A stretch of DNA of 15,693 nucleotides from Pseudomonadota bacterium (GTDB lineage Bacteria > Pseudomonadota > Gammaproteobacteria > Burkholderiales > Burkholderiaceae). The position numbers and the translations under genes are program-made. Below the pieces are notes generated by a model that saw only the letters and a list, made by a program, of their open reading frames with translations, had not been told where the DNA came from and did no database searches. This document shows, in pieces, positions 1 through 8,610 of the stretch; position 1 is the first letter of the stretch; each line of letters opens with the position of its first letter. The stretch lies in NCBI GenBank assembly GCA_963205525.1, contig CAUJJP010000202.1, positions 1 through 15,693 on the forward strand, given 5' to 3'.

Positions 1-267
1 AGAGCCTGTGAAGATATGCATCATGCCCGCGTAGGCCCCCACAGAGGGCCCAATCTAGGCGTGAAGCACAGCCGGGGTTGGGCCCCGGCGAAGCTTCGCA
101 ACGACGAGTGGGCCCTCTGTGGGGGCCTACCCGCAGGGCCGGGGCGACCAAGGGCGCTGGCGGGTGTTGCGCCGCTTGCCCGGGCGGCGAGCCCGGGCCG
201 CGCGTCGCGCCTACGCCAGCGCCCTTGGCCACCCCGGCGCGGGCATGAGTCATATCTTCACAGGCTC

Positions 268-270
<3 letters not shown>
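1..270. repeat. Palindromic MITE-like element, copy 1 (complete)
   Basis: Seen: terminal inverted repeats at 2-30 and 239-267 match at 27 of 29 positions; the two mismatches are adjacent (bases 19-20). Inside are two long stems. One pairs 31-52 with 109-130, perfect over 22 bp, and encloses a hairpin (71-77 with 83-89) and a 12-bp self-complementary stretch (88-99). The other pairs 139-162 with 214-237, 22 of 24 bp, and encloses a GCCCGGGC hairpin (178-185 with 191-198). No plausible protein is encoded. The right flank TCA (268-270) is, on the minus strand, the stop codon of pilR. A second copy begins at 15472. Inference: a non-autonomous transposable repeat that folds as a three-way junction when single-stranded or transcribed. 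The termini GAGCCTG...CAGGCTC would suit an IS5-like transposase with TNA target duplication, but no transposase is present to confirm this. Confidence 0.85.
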
Positions 271-1715
<1,445 letters not shown>

Positions 1716-1716
<1 letters not shown>

Positions 1717-3578
1717 CAGGACAGCGGCAACTCGGCCTCGGCGGCGTTCAGCGCGGCGCGTCGCAGCGTGACCAGGAACTCCTTGCGGCGCCGCTCGCCT
1801 GCGGGGCGTGTCCGGTACTCGATGCTGGCGCCATATCGTTCGCAGAGCTCGCGGCAAATATACAGACCGAGGCCGGAGCCGCGGCTGCGGGTGGAGAAGA
1901 AGGGCTCGAACAGGTGGCGGTCGACCTCGGGCGGGATGGGGTCGCCCTCGCTGAGCACCTGCAGCGTGGCGCTGTGCGCGTCGCGCGCGTGCAGGCGCAG
2001 CAGCACCGCACCGGGCTGGCGGCCGGCGTGGCGCAGCGCGTTGTCTAGCAGGTTCACCAGCACTCGGCGCAGGTGCTCGCCGTCGAAATGGCCGCCCAGC
2101 GGGCCGTGCGGCAGCTCGGTGTGCAAGGGGCTGTCCGGGCCGAGGTCCAGGCCGGCGGTCTGCGCCCAGTCGACGGCGGCGGCGGCGACCATGGCGCGCA
2201 GGTCTGTCACGCTGTCGCCTTCATGGCGGGTGGGTGCAAGCTCCATCACCTCGTCGACGATGCGCTGCAGCCGGCGCACGTTGTCGGCCACCATGCGTGC
2301 CAGGCGCTGCTGGTCGGGCTGCACCAGGTCTTCCAGCAGCAGCGCGTTCGCCTGCGAGATCGCCGCCAGCGGGTTGCGGATCTCGTGCGCGATCCCGGCC
2401 GAGACCCTACCCATCGCCGCCAGCTTCTCCTGCTGCAGTCGCATCTGGGCGGTGTGCAGGTCTTCCAGCAACAGCACGCAGTAGGCGTCGCTGTCGGCCG
2501 GCGCGCCCGAACCCGGCGTGTAGCGCACACGCAAGCGCAGCTGACGCATCTGGCCATCGCCGAAGACCAGGCTCAGCTCGCGCCCGGCGCTCGGCCAGCG
2601 GCCGTCGGCGACCGCCTGCCGCGCGGCGTCGGCGAGCGCCTGCCAGGCCCGGCTGTCCTCGAGGCCGAAGGGGGCGGCGGGGCCGCTGCCCTGCAGGACC
2701 AGCAGCGCGCGACCGGCCGGGTTGGCGGCACGCACGCGCAGGGCGCGGTCGATGACCAGCACCCCGTCCGCGAGCTCCTGGATCACGAGCCGGTTCAGCT
2801 GCGCCTGGCGGCGCGCGAGCTCCAGGCTCTCGCGCGCCGCGGTCTCCTCGCGCAGCAGGCGCGACGCCAGCTCACCGGCGAGGACGGCGATCGCGAACAG
2901 GCCGATGCCGGCCAGCCCGGCGCGCGTGAGCGCCACCGTCGCCGCTTCCATGCTGGCCGCCGATTCCCAGGCCCCGGCCAGCAGCAGCAGGGCCGACACC
3001 GCGGCGGTGGCGAGGGCGACGATGCGCGGCAGCAGCACCCCGGCCATCAGCACCGGCAGCACCAGCAGGGCGGCGAAGTTGAAGCTAGACGCCCGGTCCA
3101 TCAGGTGCAGGGCGACGAAGGTGGCGATGTCCACGCCTATCGTCGCCAGGCCGTGGCGGCGCGGCGGGCTGTCGGCGCTGGCATGCACCATGGCGTCGGT
3201 GAGCCGCCGATAGCGCGGCAGCAGCCAGACCACGAGGGCTTGCACCGCATAGGCCACGCACAGGGTGGCCACCAGCGCCCGGCTGCCCTGGTCGATCAGG
3301 CTGGCGGCGGCCTGCACCAGCACCAGCGCCAGTCCCAGCAGGGCGCGCGCGCCGGCATAGGTGCGCGCGATCCGCACCAGCGCGAGGTCGCCGGGCGCGC
3401 TGTCGGCGTCCTCGCGCGGCGCAAAGCGCGAGTCGGCGGCCTGGGTGTCGGGGCCGATCGCCAGCGCCTGCCTGTCCTCGGCCCGAGCCAGGCGGCGGTC
3501 GCCGGCGCGGCGATCGTTGCGGCGGCGGTCGCCCTGCCGGCGGTCGGCAAAGCGCCGGTCGACGCCGTCGGCGCTCAT
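1716..3578 (-). CDS. pilS: PilS-type membrane sensor histidine kinase
   Basis: Sensor kinase of 620 residues, partner of the overlapping pilR gene. Order: an arginine-rich cytoplasmic N-terminus (about 1-65); about six transmembrane helices between roughly 70 and 235; a short linker and PAS domain about 250-365 (begins near [11 protein letters not shown]); HisKA dimerisation domain with phospho-acceptor H398 in [19 protein letters not shown], a stretch characteristic of PilS; HATPase_c with an N-box at [13 protein letters not shown] and a GSGLGLYI glycine box. In known systems PilS senses pilin levels in the inner membrane and phosphorylates PilR. Odd: residues 7-29 contain five DRR triplets at an exact five-residue period. 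The ATG at 3578 is 15 bases after the stop of the preceding gene and is the only start that keeps this N-terminus without overlap. Confident as a histidine kinase, fairly confident as PilS. Confidence 0.88.
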
Positions 3579-3593
3579 CGCTGGCGCACCCGG

Positions 3594-3830
3594 CTAGCGC
3601 GGGCCGGCGCGGCGGTGCGCGTCGTCGCAGTAGCTGCGGCCCTGGGCGTCGAGCAAGGCCTCGCTGCGCGGCAGGCGCAGGTCGCAATGCGCGCAGGCCA
3701 CCATGTCGGCCGGCGCAGAGGGTGGCTCGGAGCGCGGCTTGCGCGGAGCCGCAGGCGGCGGTGTGCGGCGTGGCCGCAGCAGGGCCCAGACGCCGATCGC
3801 GACCACCAGCAGGACGAGCAGGTACTTCAT
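3594..3830 (-). CDS. PP0621-family small zinc-ribbon-like membrane protein
   Basis: A protein of 78 residues. Residues 2-18 form one hydrophobic helix (KYLLVLLVVAIGVWALL), followed by a basic, proline-rich linker (about 19-42) and a compact C-terminal module with C46-x2-C49 and C68-x3-H72, a likely zinc site. The pattern VACAHC followed by LPRSEAL and SYC matches the uncharacterised PP0621 family found between ypjD/ccsA-like genes and pilS in many beta- and gammaproteobacteria. Its ATG overlaps the stop of the upstream gene by four bases (ATGA), and the next gene starts 15 bases later, so it sits inside one operon with both. Function is unknown. A membrane-anchored zinc protein linked to pilus regulation or cytochrome assembly is only a guess from position. 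Confidence 0.8.
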   Translation of the reverse strand: MKYLLVLLVVAIGVWALLRPRRTPPPAAPRKPRSEPPSAPADMVACAHCDLRLPRSEALLDAQGRSYCDDAHRRAGPR

Positions 3831-4684
3831 GCGAGGCGCTCCGCGAGTGCCGCCGGCAGTGCCTGTGCCGTGCCCGCCGCCACCGGCCGCTGCAGCATCA
3901 CCTCGAGCACGAAGCGCGAGCCGACGTAGGCCAGCAGCAGCAGCAGGGCACCCACGTACAGCCAGCGGGTCGCGCGCCGGCCGCGCCAGCCGTAACGCAG
4001 GCGTCCCGCCAGCAGCGCCGCGAACACCGCCCAGCCGAGCAGGGAGAACACCGTCTTGTGGTCCCAGACCCAGTGGCTGGTGGTCAGGGCGCCGATCAGC
4101 AGCGTGGCCGAGAGCACGGCGAAGCCTGCCTCGACGAAGCGAAAAGTCATGCGCTCGAGCTGCAGCAGCGGCACGCCCGGGCCGGCGCTGCGCGCGCGCA
4201 GGCGGCGCTCGGCGCCGTCGAGCAGCAGTGCGTGCAGGACCGCGACGCCGAACAGGCCGTAGCAGGCGACGCCGAGCACGAAGTGCAGCGGCGCCCACGG
4301 CGAGGCTGGAAGCCGCGTCTCGCCGGGGAACAGCCAGGCCAGGGCGACCGCGGCTGCACCCGCTGCAGCCAGCACGCGCCGTACCGCGGGCAGCGGGACG
4401 AGCCGGCTTTCGACCCCGTGCACCGAGATCACCATCCAGACCGTGGCCGACAGCACCGGCCCGAAACCCAGCCGGGTGCCCGGCGCGCTCTGGCCCCAGC
4501 CGCCGATGTCCATGGCCAGCAGCAGCAGGTGCAGCAGCCACGCGAGCACGAAGGCCGGCGCCGACCAGGCGGCGGTGCGGGCCAGCGGCGGCAGCGCCAC
4601 CGCCAGGTAGGCCAGCAATGCCGCCGCCGCGATCGCCAGCGGCGCCGACCCGGTCCATGCCGCAGGCCCGGTCGATAGAATCAT
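3827..4684 (-). CDS. ypjD: YpjD/CcsA-like cytochrome c assembly family membrane protein
   Basis: A polytopic inner-membrane protein of 285 residues with about eight hydrophobic segments (roughly 14-32, 41-58, 75-90, 104-120, 133-155, 186-202, 211-227, 241-260). It carries the hallmarks of the cytochrome c assembly (CcsA/CcmC/ResC) family: the HWVWDHKTVFSLLGW stretch (204-218) with H209, plus further histidines at 52 and 134 that could be haem ligands. Family members handle haem export or cytochrome c maturation; the short YpjD branch next to ffh, also seen in E. coli, has no settled function. Start: ATG at 4684; an in-frame start at 4750 would overlap the divergent ffh gene. Its last bases overlap the start of the PP0621-family gene (ATGA). 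First gene of the minus-strand operon, 59 bases from the divergent ffh. Confidence 0.82.
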   Translation of the reverse strand: MILSTGPAAWTGSAPLAIAAAALLAYLAVALPPLARTAAWSAPAFVLAWLLHLLLLAMDIGGWGQSAPGTRLGFGPVLSATVWMVISVHGVESRLVPLPAVRRVLAAAGAAAVALAWLFPGETRLPASPWAPLHFVLGVACYGLFGVAVLHALLLDGAERRLRARSAGPGVPLLQLERMTFRFVEAGFAVLSATLLIGALTTSHWVWDHKTVFSLLGWAVFAALLAGRLRYGWRGRRATRWLYVGALLLLLAYVGSRFVLEVMLQRPVAAGTAQALPAALAERLA

Positions 4685-4743
4685 GCGCCCGAGTGTAGCG
4701 ATCCGGCCCTGCGCCGGACCCCCGACCAGAGCCCGTCCAAGAC

Positions 4744-6114
4744 ATGGCATCCACCCTTTCAGATCGCCTGTCGCGCCTGGTCAAGACCATGCGCGGGCAG
4801 GCCCGCATCACCGAGTCCAACGTGCAGGACATGCTGCGCGAGGTGCGCATGGCCTTGCTCGAGGCCGACGTCGCACTGCCGGTGGTGCGCGACTTCATCC
4901 AGCGCGTGAAGGACAAGGCGCTCGGCCAGGAGGTGGTGGGCTCGCTGAACCCCGGCCAGGCGCTGGTCGGCATCGTGCACAAGGAGCTCGCGCTGACGAT
5001 GGGCGAGGGCGTGGCCGAGATCGACCTCGCCACCCAGCCTCCGGCCGTGATCCTGATGGCCGGCCTGCAGGGCGCGGGCAAGACCACCACCACCGCCAAG
5101 CTCGCGCGCCACCTGATCGAGCGCCGCAAGAAGAAGGTGCTCACCGTCTCGGCCGACGTCTACCGGCCGGCCGCGATCGAACAGCTCAAGACCGTCACCG
5201 CGCAGGCCGGCGCGAGCTGGTTCGAGTCCAGCCCCGAGCAGCAGCCGGCCGACATCGCACGCGCGGCGCTGGACCATGCAAGGCGCCATCACTTCGATGT
5301 GCTGCTGGTCGACACCGCCGGCCGGCTGGCGATCGACGAGTCGCTGATGGCCGAGATCCGCGCCCTGCACGGAGCGCTGAACCCGGTCGAGACTCTGCGC
5401 GTGGTCGACGCCATGCAAGGCCAGGACGCCGTCAATACCGCACGCGCGTTCAAGGAGTCGCTGCCGCTGACCGGCATCGTGCTGACCAAGCTGGACGGCG
5501 ACTCGCGCGGCGGTGCCGCGCTGTCGGTGCGCCAGGTCACCGGGGCGCCGATCAAGTTCGCCGGCGTGTCGGAGAAGATCGACGGCCTGGAGGTCTTCGA
5601 CGCCGAGCGCCACGCCGGCCGCGTGCTCGGCATGGGCGACATCGTCGCCCTCGTCGAGGAGGTGCAAAAAGGCGTCGACATCGCCTCCGCGCAGCGTCTG
5701 GCGGAGAAGGTCAAGAGCGGCGGCTTCGACCTCGACGACTTCCGCGAGCAGATCTCGCAGATGAAGAAGATGGGCGGCCTCTCCGGCCTGCTGGACAAGC
5801 TGCCGAGCCAGATCGCGCAGCGCGCGCAGGGTGCCGACATGGGCCGTGCCGAGCGCGAAGTGCGGCGCATGGAAGGCATCATCAGCGCCATGACGCCGCT
5901 GGAGCGGCGCAAGCCCGAGCTCATCAAGGCCAGCCGCAAGCGCCGCATCGCCGCCGGCTCCGGCGTGCAGGTGCAGGAGGTCAACCGCCTGCTCAACCAG
6001 TTCGAGCAGATGCAGGGCATGATGAAGAAGATGAAGGGCGGCGGCCTCATGAAGATGATGAAGCGCATGGGTGGGATGGGCGGCATGGGCGGCACGCCCG
6101 GCCTGCCGCGCTGA
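4744..6114 (+). CDS. ffh: Signal recognition particle GTPase Ffh
   Basis: SRP54-type protein of 456 residues that binds 4.5S RNA and signal sequences of nascent membrane proteins and docks on FtsY. Order: N domain (1 to about 90, with the family motif ALLEADVAL at 37-45); G domain with G1 GLQGAGKTTTTAKL (107-120), the insertion-box motif DVYRPAAIEQL, G3 DTAGRL, G4 TKLDGDSRGG; M domain from about 325, with the signal-binding loop region around MKKMGGLSGLLDKLP, the RNA-binding RRKPELIKASRKRRIAAGSG region, and a methionine- and glycine-rich tail. Length is normal for the family. The ATG at 4744 begins the conserved N-terminus; no strong Shine-Dalgarno is visible. It is divergent from ypjD, as in many proteobacteria. 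No 4.5S RNA gene is visible in the window. Confidence 0.98.
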   Translation: MASTLSDRLSRLVKTMRGQARITESNVQDMLREVRMALLEADVALPVVRDFIQRVKDKALGQEVVGSLNPGQALVGIVHKELALTMGEGVAEIDLATQPPAVILMAGLQGAGKTTTTAKLARHLIERRKKKVLTVSADVYRPAAIEQLKTVTAQAGASWFESSPEQQPADIARAALDHARRHHFDVLLVDTAGRLAIDESLMAEIRALHGALNPVETLRVVDAMQGQDAVNTARAFKESLPLTGIVLTKLDGDSRGGAALSVRQVTGAPIKFAGVSEKIDGLEVFDAERHAGRVLGMGDIVALVEEVQKGVDIASAQRLAEKVKSGGFDLDDFREQISQMKKMGGLSGLLDKLPSQIAQRAQGADMGRAEREVRRMEGIISAMTPLERRKPELIKASRKRRIAAGSGVQVQEVNRLLNQFEQMQGMMKKMKGGGLMKMMKRMGGMGGMGGTPGLPR

Positions 6115-6152
6115 TCGACGGGCGCAGCGCCGGGCGCATCGCAGCCGGCCAC

Positions 6153-6170
6153 GCGTGACGGGCTTCACGC
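6153..6170. other. Small hairpin downstream of ffh
   Basis: GCGTGA (6153-6158) pairs with TCACGC (6165-6170) around a six-base loop, 38 bases after the ffh stop. There is no T-run behind it, so it is a poor intrinsic terminator; read-through into the DUF2726 gene is possible. The rest of the 171-base ffh-DUF2726 gap shows no convincing promoter. Confidence 0.25.
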
Positions 6171-6285
6171 CTGCCGCCACCGCAGCCAGCGTTTGTTGCG
6201 ACTGGATACGGCTGTTCCCGCCGCCACCATCCAGCCGCCCGGGCAACGGCCGTAAGGTCCGGCACCAACCCCGGATCACGCGCGC

Positions 6286-6972
6286 ATGGACCACCTCGAC
6301 CCGATCTCCGCTGCCGCCCTCGTCACCGCCGGGCTGCTCATGCTCAGCCTGATGGCGGTGCGCCGCCGCCAGCGTGGCGACGGCGGTCGCAGCGCGCGCC
6401 AGGACGCCCTGGACACGCTGGCCGCCTGGCCGCCCGAAGCCGCGCGCATCCTCAGCGTCAGCGAGCGCCAGGGCTACGAACTGCTGCGCCGCGCGCTGCC
6501 CGGATTCATGGTGCTGGCGCAGGTGCCCTTGTCGCGTTTCGTGCGCGTGCCCACGCGCCACTCCTACAACGACTGGCTGCAGCGCGTCGGCCAGCTCAGC
6601 GCCGATCTGGTGGTGTGCGATGTCGGCTCGCGCGTGCTGGCGGTGGTCGACATCCGGGGTGCCGACGAGACCGCACGCAGCCGTCAGCGCCACGAGCGCA
6701 TGCGCCGCGTGCTCGAAGCGGCCGGGATCCGGGTGCACGTCTGGCGCGACGGCGACCTGCCGTCGGCGAGCGAGGTGCGCAGCGCCATCGGCGCCGTGCT
6801 GGTGGACAACGCGCCGCGCGCAGCCAGCGCCTCGCGCCCGATGCCGCTGATCCCGGTCGCCGAGGCGGCTGAGATCGACGACGTCCTTGCCGCCGGCGAC
6901 CGCCTGGACTACGGCGCCGGCATGGAGCCGGTGGCGTCGGCCTTCTTCGATGAACTGGAGCCGGTGCGCTAG
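6286..6972 (+). CDS. DUF2726 domain protein with N-terminal membrane anchor
   Basis: A protein of 228 residues. Residues 8-25 form one hydrophobic helix (AAALVTAGLLMLSLMAV), followed by an arginine-rich stretch, consistent with a membrane anchor and a cytoplasmic body. Residues about 55-170 match the DUF2726 pattern: ERQGYELLRRALPGFMVLAQVPLSRF, then a conserved YNDW, then SADLVVCD and VLAVVDI. DUF2726 is regarded as related to the restriction-endonuclease-like fold. Here the strand that usually reads ELD or similar reads VVDIRGADE, so the nuclease-type site may be altered. The C-terminal 50 residues are low in conserved features. The start ATG at 6286 lacks a good Shine-Dalgarno. The gene lies 171 bases after ffh and converges on ftsY with nine bases between stop codons. 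Function unknown. Confidence 0.75.
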   Translation: MDHLDPISAAALVTAGLLMLSLMAVRRRQRGDGGRSARQDALDTLAAWPPEAARILSVSERQGYELLRRALPGFMVLAQVPLSRFVRVPTRHSYNDWLQRVGQLSADLVVCDVGSRVLAVVDIRGADETARSRQRHERMRRVLEAAGIRVHVWRDGDLPSASEVRSAIGAVLVDNAPRAASASRPMPLIPVAEAAEIDDVLAAGDRLDYGAGMEPVASAFFDELEPVR

Positions 6973-6981
6973 GCGTGGCTC

Positions 6982-8091
6982 TCAGGCCAGCAGCGCCTGC
7001 GCGAACTCGCGCGCGTCGAAGGGCTGCAAGTCCTCCAGCTTCTCGCCGACGCCGATGAAGTAGACCGGCACCGCGCGCCCGGCCTCCTTCTGCCAGGCGG
7101 CGATGGCCGCCAGCACGCCGCCCTTGGCGGTGCCGTCGAGCTTGGTCACCACCAGCCCAGTGAGCTGCAAGGCGGCGTCGAAGGCCTGCACCTGGGCGAG
7201 CGCGTTCTGGCCGGTGTTGCCGTCCACCACCAGCAGCACCTCGTGCGGGGCGCCGTCCATCGCCTTGCCGATCACGCGCTTGATCTTCTTCAGCTCGTCC
7301 ATCAGGTGCAGCTGGGTCGGCAGCCGGCCGGCGGTGTCGGCGATCACGACGTCGCAGCCGCGCGCACGGCCGGCGTTCACGGCGTCGAAGCTGACCGCCG
7401 CCGGGTCGCCGCCCTCCTGCGCCACGATCTCCACCCGGTTGCGGTCGGCCCAGACGCCGAGTTGCTCGCGCGCGGCGGCGCGGAAGGTGTCGGCGGCGGC
7501 GAGCAGCACCTTGCAGTCGGCTTCGGCAAGGTGGCGCGTCAGCTTGCCGATGGTCGTCGTCTTGCCGGCGCCGTTCACGCCCGCGACCATCATCACCGTC
7601 GGCGTCGCGCCGCCGATCTCCAGCGGGCGCTGCAGCGGCGCCAGCCAGTCGGTCACGGCGTCGGCGAGCAAGGACTTCACCTGCGCCGGGTCGGTCGCCT
7701 TGGCCGCCTTGACGCGGCGTTTCAGGTCGTCGAGCAAGGCCTGTGTCGCCTTCACCCCGGTGTCTGCCATCAGCAGCGCCGCCTCCAGCTCCTCGTACAG
7801 CGCATCGTCGATGCGGGTGCCGGTGAAGACCTGGGTGATGCTGCTGCCGGTGCGCGCCAGGCCCTGGCGCAACCGGCGCAGCCACCCCGGGCGCTCCTCG
7901 GTCGCGGGCGACGCGGCGGGCAGGATGGCGGCGGTCGTGACCGCGCTGGCGGTGGCAGGCACGGCGACGGGCGGGATCGGGCTGGCGCTACCGGCCTGCA
8001 CGGCCGATGTGCCGGCCGGCGGCGCAGCCGGCGATACCGAGGCGGTGGTCGGCGCTGATGGCGGCGCCTTCTTTCGGAAAAAGCTGAACAT
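6982..8091 (-). CDS. ftsY: Signal recognition particle receptor FtsY
   Basis: SRP receptor GTPase of 369 residues; pairs with Ffh-ribosome complexes at the inner membrane and releases the nascent chain to SecYEG. Seen: a short amphipathic start (MFSFFRKK); an alanine/proline-rich, low-complexity A domain to about residue 66; N domain about 67-155 (LEAALLMADTGVKAT); G domain with G1 GVNGAGKTTTIGKL (171-184), the ADTFRAAAREQL insertion-box motif, G3 DTAGRLPT, G4 TKLDGTAKGG and the closing GVGEKLEDLQPFD. The A domain is shorter and far less acidic than in E. coli, as is common in betaproteobacteria. The ATG at 8091 gives the membrane-binding start. The tRNA gene diverges upstream, so a shared promoter region of about 60 bases is likely. 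The usual FtsY neighbours (rsmD, ftsE/X) are absent here. Confidence 0.97.
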   Translation of the reverse strand: MFSFFRKKAPPSAPTTASVSPAAPPAGTSAVQAGSASPIPPVAVPATASAVTTAAILPAASPATEERPGWLRRLRQGLARTGSSITQVFTGTRIDDALYEELEAALLMADTGVKATQALLDDLKRRVKAAKATDPAQVKSLLADAVTDWLAPLQRPLEIGGATPTVMMVAGVNGAGKTTTIGKLTRHLAEADCKVLLAAADTFRAAAREQLGVWADRNRVEIVAQEGGDPAAVSFDAVNAGRARGCDVVIADTAGRLPTQLHLMDELKKIKRVIGKAMDGAPHEVLLVVDGNTGQNALAQVQAFDAALQLTGLVVTKLDGTAKGGVLAAIAAWQKEAGRAVPVYFIGVGEKLEDLQPFDAREFAQALLA

Positions 8092-8136
8092 GGCGAATGC
8101 GGATGGATGCAGACTTCGCGGCCGGCCGCATCCCGC

Positions 8137-8142
8137 TATAAT
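8137..8142 (+). promoter_or_regulatory. Consensus -10 box for the tRNA gene
   Basis: A perfect TATAAT lies 11 bases before the mature tRNA 5' end. No good -35 is seen at 16-18 bases; TTCGCG (8115-8120) is the nearest weak candidate. A perfect 12-bp palindrome (8118-8129) fills the spacer. On the other strand the same bases read ATTATA, within CATTAT, which fits a -10 for ftsY about 46 bases from its start codon. Confidence 0.6.
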
Positions 8143-8152
8143 GCGGAGTTCA

Positions 8153-8229
<77 letters not shown>

Positions 8230-8247
8230 GTCACCGTGTATCACCGC

Positions 8248-8282
8248 AAGGCTTGCAGGCCGTGTGCCTGCAAGCCTTTTTT
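8248..8282 (+). terminator. Strong intrinsic terminator after the tRNA
   Basis: Arms 8248-8260 and 8266-8278 are perfectly complementary over 13 bp around a five-base loop (CGTGT), followed by an uninterrupted T-run to 8282. It starts 18 bases after the tRNA CCA end, so the tRNA is probably a single-gene transcript. Confidence 0.92.
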
Positions 8283-8610
8283 GCGTCCGGGCTTGCTTGG
8301 TAGGGCTCGCCTGCGGGGCTGGCGTGCGGAGCTTGCGTGCGGAGCTTGCGTGCAGGGCCGCCGCCGGGTGGCGCTGTGGCGGTGCCTGGGTCGGATGCAG
8401 AGGCGGGCGCCGAGGCGGGTGGCATGCTCGCTTTCCCCAGCCCCCATGGCCGGGGCGAGGCGATCCAGATCAAATGCGGGGCTGTTTTGCATGACCAGAA
8501 TGAATCGGCGGGTCAGCGTGCCATCGCAGCCGGCCGGCTCCGGCGCCGGGTGGTGCGCATCCCGGCTTTTCGTCACAACCGGCCTCAGCGCCTCGTCCCA
8601 AGAGCTCACC
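8283..8610. other. Gene-free stretch before the binding-protein gene
   Basis: No convincing coding region. It holds 2.5 copies of a 13-base direct repeat, GCGTGCGGAGCTT (8322-8334, 8335-8347, partial to 8353). The transcript leader and promoter of the downstream binding-protein gene should lie here, but I see no clear -35/-10 pair. An in-frame extension of the downstream gene back to 8236 would cross the tRNA terminator and lacks a signal peptide, so it is not coding. Confidence 0.5.

Noticed and set aside
1717..1857. N-terminal extension of pilR
   Set aside because: Would overlap pilS by 140 bases with arginine-rich sequence; the TGATG start fits the receiver domain.
4685..4743. 4.5S RNA gene next to ffh
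   Set aside because: The 59-base gap is too short and the conserved GGAAGCAG-type loop is not seen here or elsewhere in the window.
4759..6738. Minus-strand open frame of 659 codons opposite ffh
   Set aside because: His/Ala/Leu-rich antisense shadow; ffh motifs on the plus strand explain the region.
8431..8447. Sigma-54 promoter-like TGGCATGCTCGCTTTC before the binding-protein gene
   Set aside because: The -12 GC dinucleotide at the required spacing from GG is missing.
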